A DNA stretch of 61,849 nt from Paraburkholderia sp. Ac-20340 (GCF_017104965.1 NZ_JAAGPR010000043.1:1-61849), one strand, 5' to 3'; positions 32,651 through 41,505 are shown, numbered from the stretch's first letter. Notes: a model not told the origin generated them from the sequence alone. Program-made: numbers and translations.

Positions 32651-34156
32651 GAAGGTGTCGACCAAACCGACCGTGCGCTTCGTAGCCGTGGTGGCGGCGC
32701 TGCTCGCCACGTCGTCCACGCCGCCCGTCGAGGCGAGGCCGGAAGATCCCGAGCGCGACGAACGCGAGCCGCCGCCCGAGCCGCTACCGCTGCTGTCCTG
32801 CTGCGCCTGCTGGTTCATCTGACGCGAAAAACCGTCGCTCACGCTCGCGCTGCCCAGGCCAATGCCGTTTTCCTGCATCTGCTCGCGCAGCTTCGGCAAC
32901 GCGGCTTCGACGGCTTCGCGCACCTGCTGGTGCTGCGAGACGAAGAGCGCGTGCGCGTGGTTGTCCGCGACCTGCAGGACGACCTGGAGCGGGCCGAGAT
33001 CCTTCGGGTTGAGCGTGAGTTCCGCCGAGGTCTGATGCGCGTTCGACAGGAACACGACCTTCTGGCTGAGCGCGTCCTCCCAGTCCGAGGTGCCGACCTG
33101 CGGCGAAATCGTGCTCGACGCCGCCGCCGATGCCGCCGCCGGGTTGTTGGCCGCGCTGGCCGCCTGGGTGGCTTGCGCCTGCGCGGCGGCCGCAGCCGCC
33201 TGGCTGGCCGCGAGCGCGTCGGTCACGGTGTTCGATGCGCTCGATGCGTCGGTCTGCGAGCTGGCTTGCGCGGCGGCCGCGAGCAGCGCGTTGGCGTTCT
33301 GCGCGGTGGCGTCGTTGGTTGCGCCCGCCACGGTTTTCGCTGAGCCGGTCGTGGCCGTGCTTTTATCGTCGATGGCCGTGTCCAGTGCCTTCGATTTCGC
33401 CTGCGTGCCCAGATGGGTCGCGAAGCTGCTGGCGATGCTCGCGCCGCCCGACGCCGCGCTGGCGTCGGTGGTGGTCGCGGCGCCGCGCGTGTTGAGCGTG
33501 GCCGCGCCGCTGCGCAGCGTGTTCAGTGCTGCCGCCAGAGCGTCGCTGACCGATTTCGGCGCGCTGCTCGTGCTGTCGCTGGCGTCCGTGGCCGTGCCGG
33601 TGCCGTTCGCCGCGGCGGCGGCCGCTTGAGCGACGCTCGCGAGCGTGGCGTCGCTGCCGTCCTGCGAGGCGTCGCTGCCGTCCTGGCCTTGCTGCGCGGC
33701 CTGCTGGGCCGCTTGCGCCTGCTGCGCCTGGGCGGCGGCGGCCGCACCGGCGGCATCGGTCTGCTGCTGGGAGCTTGCATCGCTCGCGCGGCGATCGGTC
33801 TTGGACGCGTGCTTCGAGCCCTGCGTCGACGAACTGCCGCTCGACGATTGGCTCGACTGCGTGGATTGCGAGCTCGACGCTTGCGACGAGTGCGACGACT
33901 GCGCGCTTTGCGAATTCTGCGAAGCCTGGGCGCTGGCACTCGCGCTGTTCCAGTTCTGCGCGGCCGCAGCGTTCGACTGCTGCTGGATGGCCTGCTGGTT
34001 GCTGCTGGCCTGGCTGGCGGCTTGCGCGGCCATGCTCTGCTGCAGCGTCTGCGCAAAGCCCTGGCTGGCGTTCGCCTGGCTGGAAGAGGTGGCGTTGCCG
34101 CTAGCGGTGGGGTCCACGGCTCCGAAGAGCGAACTGACTGCAGAAAGAAGCGACAT
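32645..34156 (-). CDS. fliK: Flagellar hook-length control protein FliK
   Basis: Molecular ruler that triggers the FlhB specificity switch when the hook is complete. 503 residues. The first 330 or so are low-complexity (Ala/Ser/Gln), as expected for the extended ruler. The C-terminal Flg_hook domain is clear: VGTSDWEDALSQKVVFLSNA, AELTLNPKDLGPLQVVLQVA, ALPKLREQMQENGIGLGSAS. The tail is Ser/Gly-rich. Last gene of fliFGHIJK. A second FliK-like gene lies at 41506-42993. Confidence 0.94.
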   Translation of the reverse strand: MSLLSAVSSLFGAVDPTASGNATSSSQANASQGFAQTLQQSMAAQAASQASSNQQAIQQQSNAAAAQNWNSASASAQASQNSQSAQSSHSSQASSSQSTQSSQSSSGSSSTQGSKHASKTDRRASDASSQQQTDAAGAAAAAQAQQAQAAQQAAQQGQDGSDASQDGSDATLASVAQAAAAAANGTGTATDASDSTSSAPKSVSDALAAALNTLRSGAATLNTRGAATTTDASAASGGASIASSFATHLGTQAKSKALDTAIDDKSTATTGSAKTVAGATNDATAQNANALLAAAAQASSQTDASSASNTVTDALAASQAAAAAAQAQATQAASAANNPAAASAAASSTISPQVGTSDWEDALSQKVVFLSNAHQTSAELTLNPKDLGPLQVVLQVADNHAHALFVSQHQQVREAVEAALPKLREQMQENGIGLGSASVSDGFSRQMNQQAQQDSSGSGSGGGSRSSRSGSSGLASTGGVDDVASSAATTATKRTVGLVDTFA

Positions 34157-34206
34157 GAGGTCTGCCCCGAAAATCCTGAACGGTGTATTAGACGATGACT
34201 GTCATT

Positions 34207-34244
34207 GCGCCCGCAAATAGAGGCGATGCGGGCGCCGCAGTCAA
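34207..34244 (-). repeat. Hairpin and possible promoter between fliJ and fliK
   Basis: GCGCCCGCA (34207-34215) pairs perfectly with TGCGGGCGC (34227-34235), giving a 9-bp stem 10 nt after the fliJ stop, without a T-run. On the minus strand TTGACT (34244-34239), 17 nt, TCTATT (34221-34216) could also be a weak sigma-70 promoter for fliK. Confidence 0.45.
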
Positions 34245-34245
34245 T

Positions 34246-34695
34246 TTATGAATGCTGGGCGCGCATGCGCATGGCGCGGGCGGCAAATTCGTCGGAATCG
34301 CGCTGGTCGCGTTTGGCTTCCACGCGGGCCTGCACGGCGTCCTGACGCGATTGCAGCACTTCGTACGAACCCAGTTTCTGCTTGGTGCGCGCCCATTCCG
34401 GCTTGGCCGCTTCCACGCGCTGGGTCGCCTGATCGAGCATGCGGCGCTGCTGATCGATGGCGGCGTCGAGCGTGTCGATAAACGCCTGAAAATTGCGCAC
34501 ATTGCCCGCGGCCATGCCCGCACGCGCGGATTCGGTGAAACGCACGTGGTACTCCTCGCGGTAGTCGATCAGCGCCTTCAGTTGCTTTTCGACTTCGCTG
34601 CGCTCGCGCTGCACGCGCCCGAGGCGCTGCGTCGCGGCATCCACGTCGTCCTGCGCGAGACCGATCAGGGTCTGCAACGCGGTCTGTTTCGTCAT
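34246..34695 (-). CDS. fliJ: Flagellar export chaperone FliJ
   Basis: Coiled-coil protein that occupies the centre of the FliI ATPase hexamer. 149 residues, nearly all helical heptads. TALQTLIGLAQDDVDAATQR and RSEVEKQLKALIDYREEYHV match the family. 33 nt after fliI. Confidence 0.94.
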   Translation of the reverse strand: MTKQTALQTLIGLAQDDVDAATQRLGRVQRERSEVEKQLKALIDYREEYHVRFTESARAGMAAGNVRNFQAFIDTLDAAIDQQRRMLDQATQRVEAAKPEWARTKQKLGSYEVLQSRQDAVQARVEAKRDQRDSDEFAARAMRMRAQHS

Positions 34696-34728
34696 GTCGT
34701 CGTTCCTCGCTCAGTGGACGGGGCGGCT

Positions 34729-36360
34729 TTACGCGCGGCCCGGTCCGCCATTGCCAAGCAGCGCGCCAAGCATGCCGACGCTCTGGTCATAATCCGCCGT
34801 TTCGCGGAAACCCTGCTGCAAAAATGCCTCGATACGCGGATACAACTGGATCGCCCGGTCGAGCACGGCGTCGCGTCCGCTTACATAAGCGCCTACGTTG
34901 ATCAGGTCGCGGTTGCGCTGATAGCGCGACAGCATCTGCTTGAACGCACGCGTCTGGTTCAGATGCTGGTCGTCGATCAGCGCGGTCATCGCCCGGCTGA
35001 TCGACGCTTCGATGTCGATGGCCGGATAGTGCCCCGCTTCCGCAAGCGAGCGCGAGAGCACGATATGGCCGTCCAGAATCGCGCGCGCGGAGTCCGCAAT
35101 CGGGTCCTGCTGGTCGTCGCCTTCGGTCAGCACAGTATAGAAAGCCGTGATCGATCCGCCGCCTTCCGGGCCATTGCCGGTGCGCTCGACGAGCGCGGGC
35201 AGCTTGGCGAACACCGAAGGCGGATAACCCTTGGTCGCGGGCGGCTCGCCGATCGCCAGCGCGATCTCGCGCTGCGCCATCGCGTAACGCGTGAGCGAAT
35301 CCATCAGCAGCAGCACGTGCTTGCCCTGATCGCGGAAGTATTCGGCCAGCGACGTCGTATAAGCGGCCGCCTGCATGCGCAGCAGCGGCGAAACGTCGGC
35401 CGGAGCGGCCACCACGACCGAGCGCGCGCGCCCTTCCTCGCCGAGGATCTGCTCGATGAATTCCTTGACTTCGCGGCCCCGCTCGCCGATCAGGCCGATC
35501 ACGATGACTTCCGCGCTGGTCGCGCGCGCCATGGTGCCGAGCAGCACCGATTTACCGACGCCCGAGCCCGCGAACAGGCCCATGCGCTGGCCGCGCCCGA
35601 CGGTCAGCAGCGCGTTGATGGCGCGCACGCCCACGTCGAGCACCTTGTGAATCGGCTCGCGGTTCAGCGGATTGATGACGGGCGCGGTGAGCGGCGCGTC
35701 GGCTTCGGTATTGAGCGGGCCGAGGCCGTCGAGCGGCTTGCCCGACGCGTCGACCACGCGGCCGAGCATGCCCCAGCCGACCGGCAGACGCTTGGCGCCC
35801 GCCATCGGATCGGCGATCGGCGCGCTTTCCAGCGGCCACACGCGTGCGCCGGGCAACAGGCCGGAGACTTCGGTGGTCGGCATCAGGAACAGCTTGTCGC
35901 CGCCAAAGCCCACGACTTCGGCTTCGGCCATCGGCAGCGAACTGCCCGGCGGCAATTCGATCATCACTTCGGCGCCGACGGCGAGGCGCAGGCCCACGGC
36001 TTCGAGCACGAGGCCGGCCGCGCGCGTCAGACGTCCGCAGCCGCGCAGCGGCAGCGCCAGTTCATTGCGCGCGCGCACGCGGTTCAGGTGAGCGTTCCAG
36101 ACCGCGTGATGCGGATTGTTCGGGTCGTAATTCGCGGGCGGCACGTAGGGCGCGGGCTCGGCGGCTGCGCCTTCGCCTTCTGCGCTGGCGGTATCGCTCG
36201 CCTGCGCTTCTTCTTCGTCGTTCACCAGCACGGCAGCGGTTTGCGCCGGGTCATGGGCCGCGGGCCCGAACGACGCCAGCGCCAGTTCCTGTTCGAGCGG
36301 CGTCAGGCCGCCCGTGTGGATCGCCTGCTGCACGGTCTGATGAAGCGTCGGATTTACCAT
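34729..36360 (-). CDS. fliI: Flagellum-specific ATPase FliI
   Basis: F1-beta-like ATPase of the flagellar export apparatus. Walker A GSGVGK at 265-270 followed by S, catalytic region GLIGERGREVKEFIEQILG, Walker B HVLLLMDSLTRYAMAQREI. 543 residues, about 85 more than the enteric enzyme. The excess is an acidic Ala/Glu-rich segment at about 45-80, ahead of the beta-barrel domain. Overlaps fliH by 7 nt. Confidence 0.98.
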   Translation of the reverse strand: MVNPTLHQTVQQAIHTGGLTPLEQELALASFGPAAHDPAQTAAVLVNDEEEAQASDTASAEGEGAAAEPAPYVPPANYDPNNPHHAVWNAHLNRVRARNELALPLRGCGRLTRAAGLVLEAVGLRLAVGAEVMIELPPGSSLPMAEAEVVGFGGDKLFLMPTTEVSGLLPGARVWPLESAPIADPMAGAKRLPVGWGMLGRVVDASGKPLDGLGPLNTEADAPLTAPVINPLNREPIHKVLDVGVRAINALLTVGRGQRMGLFAGSGVGKSVLLGTMARATSAEVIVIGLIGERGREVKEFIEQILGEEGRARSVVVAAPADVSPLLRMQAAAYTTSLAEYFRDQGKHVLLLMDSLTRYAMAQREIALAIGEPPATKGYPPSVFAKLPALVERTGNGPEGGGSITAFYTVLTEGDDQQDPIADSARAILDGHIVLSRSLAEAGHYPAIDIEASISRAMTALIDDQHLNQTRAFKQMLSRYQRNRDLINVGAYVSGRDAVLDRAIQLYPRIEAFLQQGFRETADYDQSVGMLGALLGNGGPGRA

Positions 36361-37037
36361 GGCCGCGCCTTGCCGAGCGCCGCCGACACGCGTTCCCAGC
36401 GTGTTGCGATGCCCGCATCGGTTTCGCCCGTCGCCGCCTGGGCGCGGCAGCCGCCGCGTTCGAGCGTGGCGTCGGTGCGCACGGTCCAGCCGCGCGCCTG
36501 CAGATCTTCCATCAGATACGCCTCCACCACCGGCAGATCGGCGGGGCTCACCACGAGTTGCGGCGAGCCGATCAATTGCGGCTCATGGGCGAGCACTTCG
36601 CGTGCCGCGGCCAGCAGCGCCGTCGGGTCGTGCTGCACGTGCTGGCGCACCACCTGCTGCGCAATATCCATCGCCAGATCGACGAGCGTTTCCGCCACGC
36701 CGGCTTCGACGGTCTGCAGCGCGTCCGAAAAACGCTGCGCCAGTTGCGCGAGCTGGTTCGCCTGGGCGCGCGCGAGTTCGAGCCCTTGCTCGAAACCCTG
36801 CTTCTGGCCCTGGTCGTAACCGGCCTGATAGCCGAGCGCCTGGCCCGCCACATGGCCGGACGCGAGGCCCTGCTGATGGGCGTCGTCGCGCAGACGCTGC
36901 AACTGGGCCGCGAACAGGGCTTCCTCGTCGGGCGTGGGCGGCGGCGGCGGCGGGGGAGGCGGGTCGAACGACGCCATCTCCCAGCGCTGATACGCCGAGC
37001 GCGCGCGCGCCGACTCGCGGGTGGCTTCGTCAGACAT
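36354..37037 (-). CDS. fliH: Flagellar export regulator FliH
   Basis: Stator-like partner of FliI. 227 residues. A nine-proline tract lies at about 27-35, followed by a coiled coil rich in GxxxG-like and Q/A repeats (HVAGQALGYQAGYDQGQKQG), typical of FliH. The conserved C-terminal domain includes TLVDLAMDIAQQVVRQHVQH. Overlaps fliG by 8 nt and fliI by 7 nt. Confidence 0.95.
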   Translation of the reverse strand: MSDEATRESARARSAYQRWEMASFDPPPPPPPPPTPDEEALFAAQLQRLRDDAHQQGLASGHVAGQALGYQAGYDQGQKQGFEQGLELARAQANQLAQLAQRFSDALQTVEAGVAETLVDLAMDIAQQVVRQHVQHDPTALLAAAREVLAHEPQLIGSPQLVVSPADLPVVEAYLMEDLQARGWTVRTDATLERGGCRAQAATGETDAGIATRWERVSAALGKARPW

Positions 37038-38025
37038 ACGCGTCTTCCGCCTTGCCGCCTAGCACGATCTGACCGCTCTCGGCGAGATTGCGCACGATCT
37101 GCAGGATACGGCGCTGCTGCGTCTCGACTTCCGAAACGCGCACCGGACCGCGGGCGTCCAGATCTTCGGCGAGCAGTTCCGCGGCACGCTGCGACATGTT
37201 CGCGAGGAACTTCTGGCGCAGCGCGGGCGGGGCGCCCTTGAGCGAAATGATGAGCGATTCCGACTCCACTTCCTTGAGCAGGAGCTGGATCGCGCGATCT
37301 TCGAGGTCGAGCAGGTTTTCGAACACGAACATCTGGTCGATGATCTTCTGCGCGAGTTCGGCGTCGTACTGCTTGACGTTCTCGATCACGCCTTCTTCAT
37401 GCTGGCTCGTCATGAAGTTGAGAATTTCAGCGGCCGTGCGGATGCCGCCCATCGGGCTGCGCTTGAGGTTGTCGCTGCCCGAGAGCAGGCCGGTCAGCAC
37501 ATCGTCGAGTTCGCGCAGCGCCTGCGGCTGGATGCCGTCGAGCGTGGCGATACGCAGCAGCACGTCGTTACGCAGACGCTCGGTGAAGCACGAAGCGATC
37601 TCCGACGCCTGGTCGCGGTCGAGGTGCACGAGAATCGTCGCGATGATCTGCGGGTGCTCGTTCTTGATCAGTTCCGCGACCGAGCCCGAATCCATCCACT
37701 TCAGGCCTTCGATACCGCTCGTATCGCCGCCCTGCAGGATGCGGTCGATCACGGCGCCGGCCTTGTCCTCGCCCAGCGCCTTGGTCAGCACGTTGCGGAT
37801 GTAGTCGTTCGAGTCGAGCGAGAGCGCCGTGTGCTGCTCCGCTTCCTTGACGAACTCCTGCAGCACGACGTCGATTTCCTCGCGCTTGACGTTCTTCAGC
37901 GCGGCCATGGCGGCGCCGATCTTCTGCACTTCGCGCGGCCCGAGGAACTTGAAGACCTGAGAGGCCTCTTCCTCGCCGATCGACATGAGCAGCAGTGCGC
38001 TCTTGACGGCTCCTTCAGCGCTCAT
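37030..38025 (-). CDS. fliG: Flagellar motor switch protein FliG
   Basis: Torque-generating C-ring protein that contacts stators. 331 residues. EEEASQVFKFLGPREVQKIG (N domain), EHPQIIATILVHLDRDQASE (middle) and the C-terminal charged ridge around DLEDRAIQLLLKEVESESLI are intact. Ends LGGKAEDAYV. Overlaps fliF by 11 nt, a common coupling of ring partners. Confidence 0.98.
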   Translation of the reverse strand: MSAEGAVKSALLLMSIGEEEASQVFKFLGPREVQKIGAAMAALKNVKREEIDVVLQEFVKEAEQHTALSLDSNDYIRNVLTKALGEDKAGAVIDRILQGGDTSGIEGLKWMDSGSVAELIKNEHPQIIATILVHLDRDQASEIASCFTERLRNDVLLRIATLDGIQPQALRELDDVLTGLLSGSDNLKRSPMGGIRTAAEILNFMTSQHEEGVIENVKQYDAELAQKIIDQMFVFENLLDLEDRAIQLLLKEVESESLIISLKGAPPALRQKFLANMSQRAAELLAEDLDARGPVRVSEVETQQRRILQIVRNLAESGQIVLGGKAEDAYV

Positions 38026-39811
38026 CGTTCACCCAGCTCTTGACAACGGTTGCGACAATTTTCGGATCCTGGCGCGCGATACTGCGGGCGAATTCCAGGT
38101 TGCGTTCAAACTTGTGTTTCTCGTTTTCGAGGGCCAGCAGGCCCGGATCGCCTTCGACCTCGCCGCCCGTGCCTTCGATCTTCTCGACCTGCGGCAGACC
38201 GTCGAGCAGCATCGGCTCGCCAGCGTCGACACCGAGCGCCGAAACGGCAGCCGGCGGCGCCGGCGGCGGGAATGCGCGGCGCAGCGCCGGCTTCACCATC
38301 ACGAAATACAGGAACAGGGCCACCGCACCGATGCCGAGCCACGTCGCGACCTGCTTGGCGAGCGCGAGAATGTCCGGCTGGCGCCACCACGGCAGATTGG
38401 CGTTCGGATCGACGTCCTGCTGGAAGGCGGCGTTGACGACGTTCACCGAGTCGCCGCGCTTCTGGTCGTAGCCCATCGCGTCCTTCACCAGCTGCTCCAC
38501 CTGGGCGAGCTTTTGCGCGTCGAGCGGCTGCATCGTCGCGTGGCCCTTGGCGTCGACCTTCGGCTGATAGTTCACGATCACGGCCACCGACAGGCGCTTG
38601 ATATCGCCCGCCGCCTGCTGGTAGTGGCGCACGGTCTTGTCGAGCTCGTAGTTCGTCGTGGTGTCGCGGTGATCCGAGATCGGCGTCGAGGCGGCTGCGC
38701 CGCTGGCGCCCGCCGGGGCGACGATCGGCGCCGAAGCCGGCTGCGGCGGCTGGTTCGACAGCGCGCCCGGCACGCCGCCCGCGTTCGCCTGCGACGAATC
38801 GGTGGCGATGCTCTGCTGCTGGCTGCGCACCGAAGCCTGTTGCGGGTTGCCGTTCGGGCCGTAGTTCTCGGAGGTCTGCTCCAGATGCGAGAAGTCGAGG
38901 TCGGCGCTCACCTGCGAGCGCGCGTTGCCCGAGCCGAACAGCGGCGCGAGGATCTGGTCGATGCGCGACTGCGTGTCGTGTTCGACCTGACGCACGTACT
39001 TGAGCTGCGAAGCGTCCAGACCCGCGCTGGTGGCGCTTTGCGTGAGCAGATTGCCGTCCTGGTCGACCACGGTGACGTTGCGCACCGGCAGATCGGGCAC
39101 GGCCGAGGCCACCATATGGGTGATCGCGGCCACCTGGCCGTCGTCGAGCACGCGGCCCGGATACATGTTCACGAGCACCGACGCCGACGGCGCTTCGCGC
39201 TCGCGCACGAACACCGAAGGCTTCGGAATGGCCAGATGCACGCGCGAGGACTTCACGCTCTGGATCGACTGAATCGTTTGCTCTAGCTCGCCTTCGAGGG
39301 CGCGCTGGTAGTTCACCTGCTCGGCGAACTGGCTGATGCCGAACTTCTGGTTGTCCATCAGCTCGAAGCCGACCGAACCGCTCTTGGGCAGACCTTGCTG
39401 GGCCAGACGCAGACGCATTTCGCCGACCTGGTCGGACGGCACCAGGATCGCGCTGCCGTTTTCCGACAGCTTGTAGGGAATGTTCGCGGCCTGCAGCGCG
39501 GTGATGATCGAGCCGCCGTCACGGTCCGACAGGTTGCTGTAGAGCACCTTGTAGTCGGGCGCGCGCGACCAGAGGATCAGACCGGCGACCACGGCGACCA
39601 GCACGGCCACGGCGATGATGAGCGGGGCGCGCGGGTTGCCGCGCACGCTGCGCAGCGACGACAGCGAGCCAAGGCGCTGCGCGAAGCCGCCGCCCAGGTC
39701 GTCCGCGCCGCCAGGCATGGCGCCGCCCGCGGCTGCGCCTGTGGCAGCGCCGCTGGTAGCGAGGCCCATGCGGGCGTCGGGGTTGATCAAAGAGTTGGCA
39801 GACGAATCCAT
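38015..39811 (-). CDS. fliF: MS-ring protein FliF
   Basis: Inner-membrane ring on which the basal body is built. 598 residues with two membrane segments (about 63-80 and 455-475). Between them are ring-building domains: DYKVLYSNLSDRDGGSIITA, then LAQQGLPKSGSVGFELMD and RVHLAIPKPSVFVREREAPS. The C-terminal tail (ARQDPKIVATVVKSWVNDER) binds FliG. First gene of fliFGHIJK, divergent from fliE. Confidence 0.98.
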   Translation of the reverse strand: MDSSANSLINPDARMGLATSGAATGAAAGGAMPGGADDLGGGFAQRLGSLSSLRSVRGNPRAPLIIAVAVLVAVVAGLILWSRAPDYKVLYSNLSDRDGGSIITALQAANIPYKLSENGSAILVPSDQVGEMRLRLAQQGLPKSGSVGFELMDNQKFGISQFAEQVNYQRALEGELEQTIQSIQSVKSSRVHLAIPKPSVFVREREAPSASVLVNMYPGRVLDDGQVAAITHMVASAVPDLPVRNVTVVDQDGNLLTQSATSAGLDASQLKYVRQVEHDTQSRIDQILAPLFGSGNARSQVSADLDFSHLEQTSENYGPNGNPQQASVRSQQQSIATDSSQANAGGVPGALSNQPPQPASAPIVAPAGASGAAASTPISDHRDTTTNYELDKTVRHYQQAAGDIKRLSVAVIVNYQPKVDAKGHATMQPLDAQKLAQVEQLVKDAMGYDQKRGDSVNVVNAAFQQDVDPNANLPWWRQPDILALAKQVATWLGIGAVALFLYFVMVKPALRRAFPPPAPPAAVSALGVDAGEPMLLDGLPQVEKIEGTGGEVEGDPGLLALENEKHKFERNLEFARSIARQDPKIVATVVKSWVNDER

Positions 39812-40133
39812 GCGACGGGTATCTCCGGGAGACTTGCATGTCCCGCCGCGGCCCTATATCAGACGCCCACGACGGAGACTTTCACGACAGGGATTATCCG
39901 GGGCCGGTGACAACCCGATTGCGCGAATAGAGCCGGGTTTTCCCCCTAGTTTCGGGGCTATCGAAAATACCCCGCTGATATGCTCTCGGCAGGCTCGGAA
40001 ATGTGTATGCAGACCGGGTCCTGGCGGGCGATCAAAAGCTCACCGTGCGGGCCGGACCGGGGCCGCACGAGTGGCAGGGCCCAGATCGGAGCCGACGCCC
40101 GCCAAAGCACACCCTTTTTCTCGTGGAGCAAAC
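39812..40133. other. Divergent intergenic region fliF/fliE
   Basis: No gene supported. It holds the divergent operator/promoter at 39893-39984. About 150 nt of GC-rich leader precede fliE, with GGAG at 40125-40128 as its ribosome binding site. Confidence 0.55.
39893..39984. promoter_or_regulatory. FlhDC-type divergent control region fliF/fliE (predicted)
   Basis: On the minus strand towards fliF: GAAACTAG (39953-39946), 15 nt, CTATTC (39930-39925), 3 nt, CAATCG (39921-39916), 17 nt, GATAAT (39898-39893). Towards fliE the mirror arrangement is weaker: CTAGTT (39946), 3 nt, GGGCTA, 18 nt, TATGCT (39979-39984). CGGGG/CCCCG dyads lie inside. Confidence 0.5.
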
Positions 40134-40475
40134 ATGACTGTGCCAGTCAACCCACTCACGTCGGCCCTCGCGCAGATGCAGGCGATGGCCACGCAGGCGG
40201 CAGGGACATCGGCTGCCGCGGCCGCCGACGGCAGCTCGGGAGCGGCGACCGCAGGCGAATTCGCCTCGGCGCTCAAGGCGTCGATCGACAAGATCAGCGG
40301 CGACCAGCAAAAGGCCGTCGGCGAGTCGCAGGCGTTCGAGCTGGGGGCCAGCAACATTTCGCTCAACGACGTGATGGTCGACATGCAGAAGGCCAATATC
40401 GGCTTCCAGTTCGGGCTGCAGGTGCGCAACAAACTGGTCTCCGCCTACACCGACATCATGCAGATTCAGGTGTAA
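40134..40475 (+). CDS. fliE: MS-ring/rod junction protein FliE
   Basis: Adapter between the MS ring and the rod. ATG 40134 behind GGAG, 113 residues. After an Ala-rich N-terminus: EFASALKASIDKISGDQQKA, ASNISLNDVMVDMQKANIGF and GLQVRNKLVSAYTDIMQIQV, the family signature to the last residue. Divergent from fliF, with fliS downstream behind its own promoter. Confidence 0.97.
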   Translation: MTVPVNPLTSALAQMQAMATQAAGTSAAAAADGSSGAATAGEFASALKASIDKISGDQQKAVGESQAFELGASNISLNDVMVDMQKANIGFQFGLQVRNKLVSAYTDIMQIQV

Positions 40476-40513
40476 GGAAAGGAGCTGTTACGCGCTTACC
40501 CCGACACGCCCAT

Positions 40514-40541
40514 TAAAGCTTCGCCCTTCTTTTTCCGATAA
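40514..40541 (+). promoter_or_regulatory. Sigma-28-type promoter of fliST
   Basis: TAAAGCTT begins at 40514 and TCCGATAA is at 40534-40541. TAAA to octamer spacing is 16 nt; matches are 7/8 for each element against TAAAGTTT and GCCGATAA. fliS starts 81 nt downstream. Confidence 0.6.
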
Positions 40542-40622
40542 CACGGCTAGAACCGGCTCATGCCTCTTGCAAAGGGCCGGATGCACCGTATCCACAGCCG
40601 CACGTTCGAAGGAGAAGCGCTG

Positions 40623-41069
40623 ATGTTTTCCGCTACCCAGTCTGGAGCCAACGCCTATGCACGCGTCGGTGTCGAAACGGGGGTGATGGGCGCGAGTCCG
40701 CACAAGCTGATCGCGCTCCTTTATGAAGGTGCGCGCAAGGCGATTGCACAAGCCCGCATGCATATGCAGATGGGCAACGTGGGGCCGCGTGGCGAGGCGA
40801 TCGGAAAGGCGATCCGGATCGTCGAAAGCGGGCTACAGCTGGCGTTGAATGTCGAAGCAGGGGGCGAAATCGCCCAGCGCCTGAATCGACTTTACAGTTA
40901 TATGACGCGACGTTTGCTGGAAGCGAACATTCAACAGAGCGAGTCCATGCTGGTCGAAGTCGATGGCCTGCTGGCAACGCTCGAGGAAGCCTGGTTGGGG
41001 ATTGCGCCGGAAGTGGCAAGGATGGCCGCACAGGCCTCCGGACCATCGTCCGGTTCATTGACGAGATGA
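40623..41069 (+). CDS. fliS: Flagellin export chaperone FliS
   Basis: Keeps flagellin unpolymerised until export. Start at ATG 40623 behind GAAGGAG (an upstream in-frame ATG lacks similarity). 148 residues: YARVGVETGVMGASPHKLIA, LLYEGARKAIAQARMHMQMG and LNRLYSYMTRRLLEANIQQS are diagnostic. Flagellin itself is not in the window. The stop overlaps the fliT ATG (ATGA). Confidence 0.96.
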   Translation: MFSATQSGANAYARVGVETGVMGASPHKLIALLYEGARKAIAQARMHMQMGNVGPRGEAIGKAIRIVESGLQLALNVEAGGEIAQRLNRLYSYMTRRLLEANIQQSESMLVEVDGLLATLEEAWLGIAPEVARMAAQASGPSSGSLTR

Positions 41070-41398
41070 GTTCGAAAGCAGACTACTTCGCCCGCTATGA
41101 AGCGATCGCGACGGTCTCGGGGCAAATGCTCTGCGCCGCACGCGATTCGCACTGGAACGAGTTGATTGGCCTCCAGGAGGAATACCGGCACCTCGTTGAC
41201 GCGCTCAAGAACGCCGATTTCGGCGTGCGGCTGACCACCGACGAAAGAGCGCGCAAGTTCGAGTTGATCCGGCAGATCCTGGCCGACGATGCAGCAATCC
41301 GCGATCTCGCGAGTCCGTGCATGGCGCGCCTGTCGGCGCTCTTTCACGGCACCGCGCAACCCGCCCGGGTGCTGCAGGAGATGTACGGGGCGCGCTGA
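41066..41398 (+). CDS. fliT: FliT-type flagellar chaperone
   Basis: Small helical protein of 110 residues immediately after fliS with a 4-nt overlap. FliT chaperones the filament cap FliD in enterics and also modulates FlhDC. YEAIATVSGQMLCAARDSHW and LIGLQEEYRHLVDALKN match the family pattern of N-terminal helices. Similarity is modest, so position carries part of the call. Confidence 0.88.
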   Translation: MSSKADYFARYEAIATVSGQMLCAARDSHWNELIGLQEEYRHLVDALKNADFGVRLTTDERARKFELIRQILADDAAIRDLASPCMARLSALFHGTAQPARVLQEMYGAR

Positions 41399-41505
41399 AC
41401 ACGCGCTGGGTCAGGTAACCCGATCACCACCCCGCAAACAAAAAATGCCGCGCCGCCACCCGTGATAGCGGGGGCGCGCGGCGCCATACCAGGCCCACGC
41501 TCCGC

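Noticed and set aside
32384..33343. Open frame running rightward over the fliL leader and fliK 3' part
   Set aside because: Antisense to fliK over most of its length, and its translation across the repeat array is low-complexity.
39615..40133. Upstream extension of the fliE reading frame to 39615
   Set aside because: It would run through fliF on the opposite strand and through the divergent promoter; the family N-terminus and GGAG support ATG 40134.
41399..41505. Terminator after fliT (GCCGCGC/GCGCGGC hairpin)
   Set aside because: Imperfect stem and no T-run; might slow transcription but not supported as a terminator.
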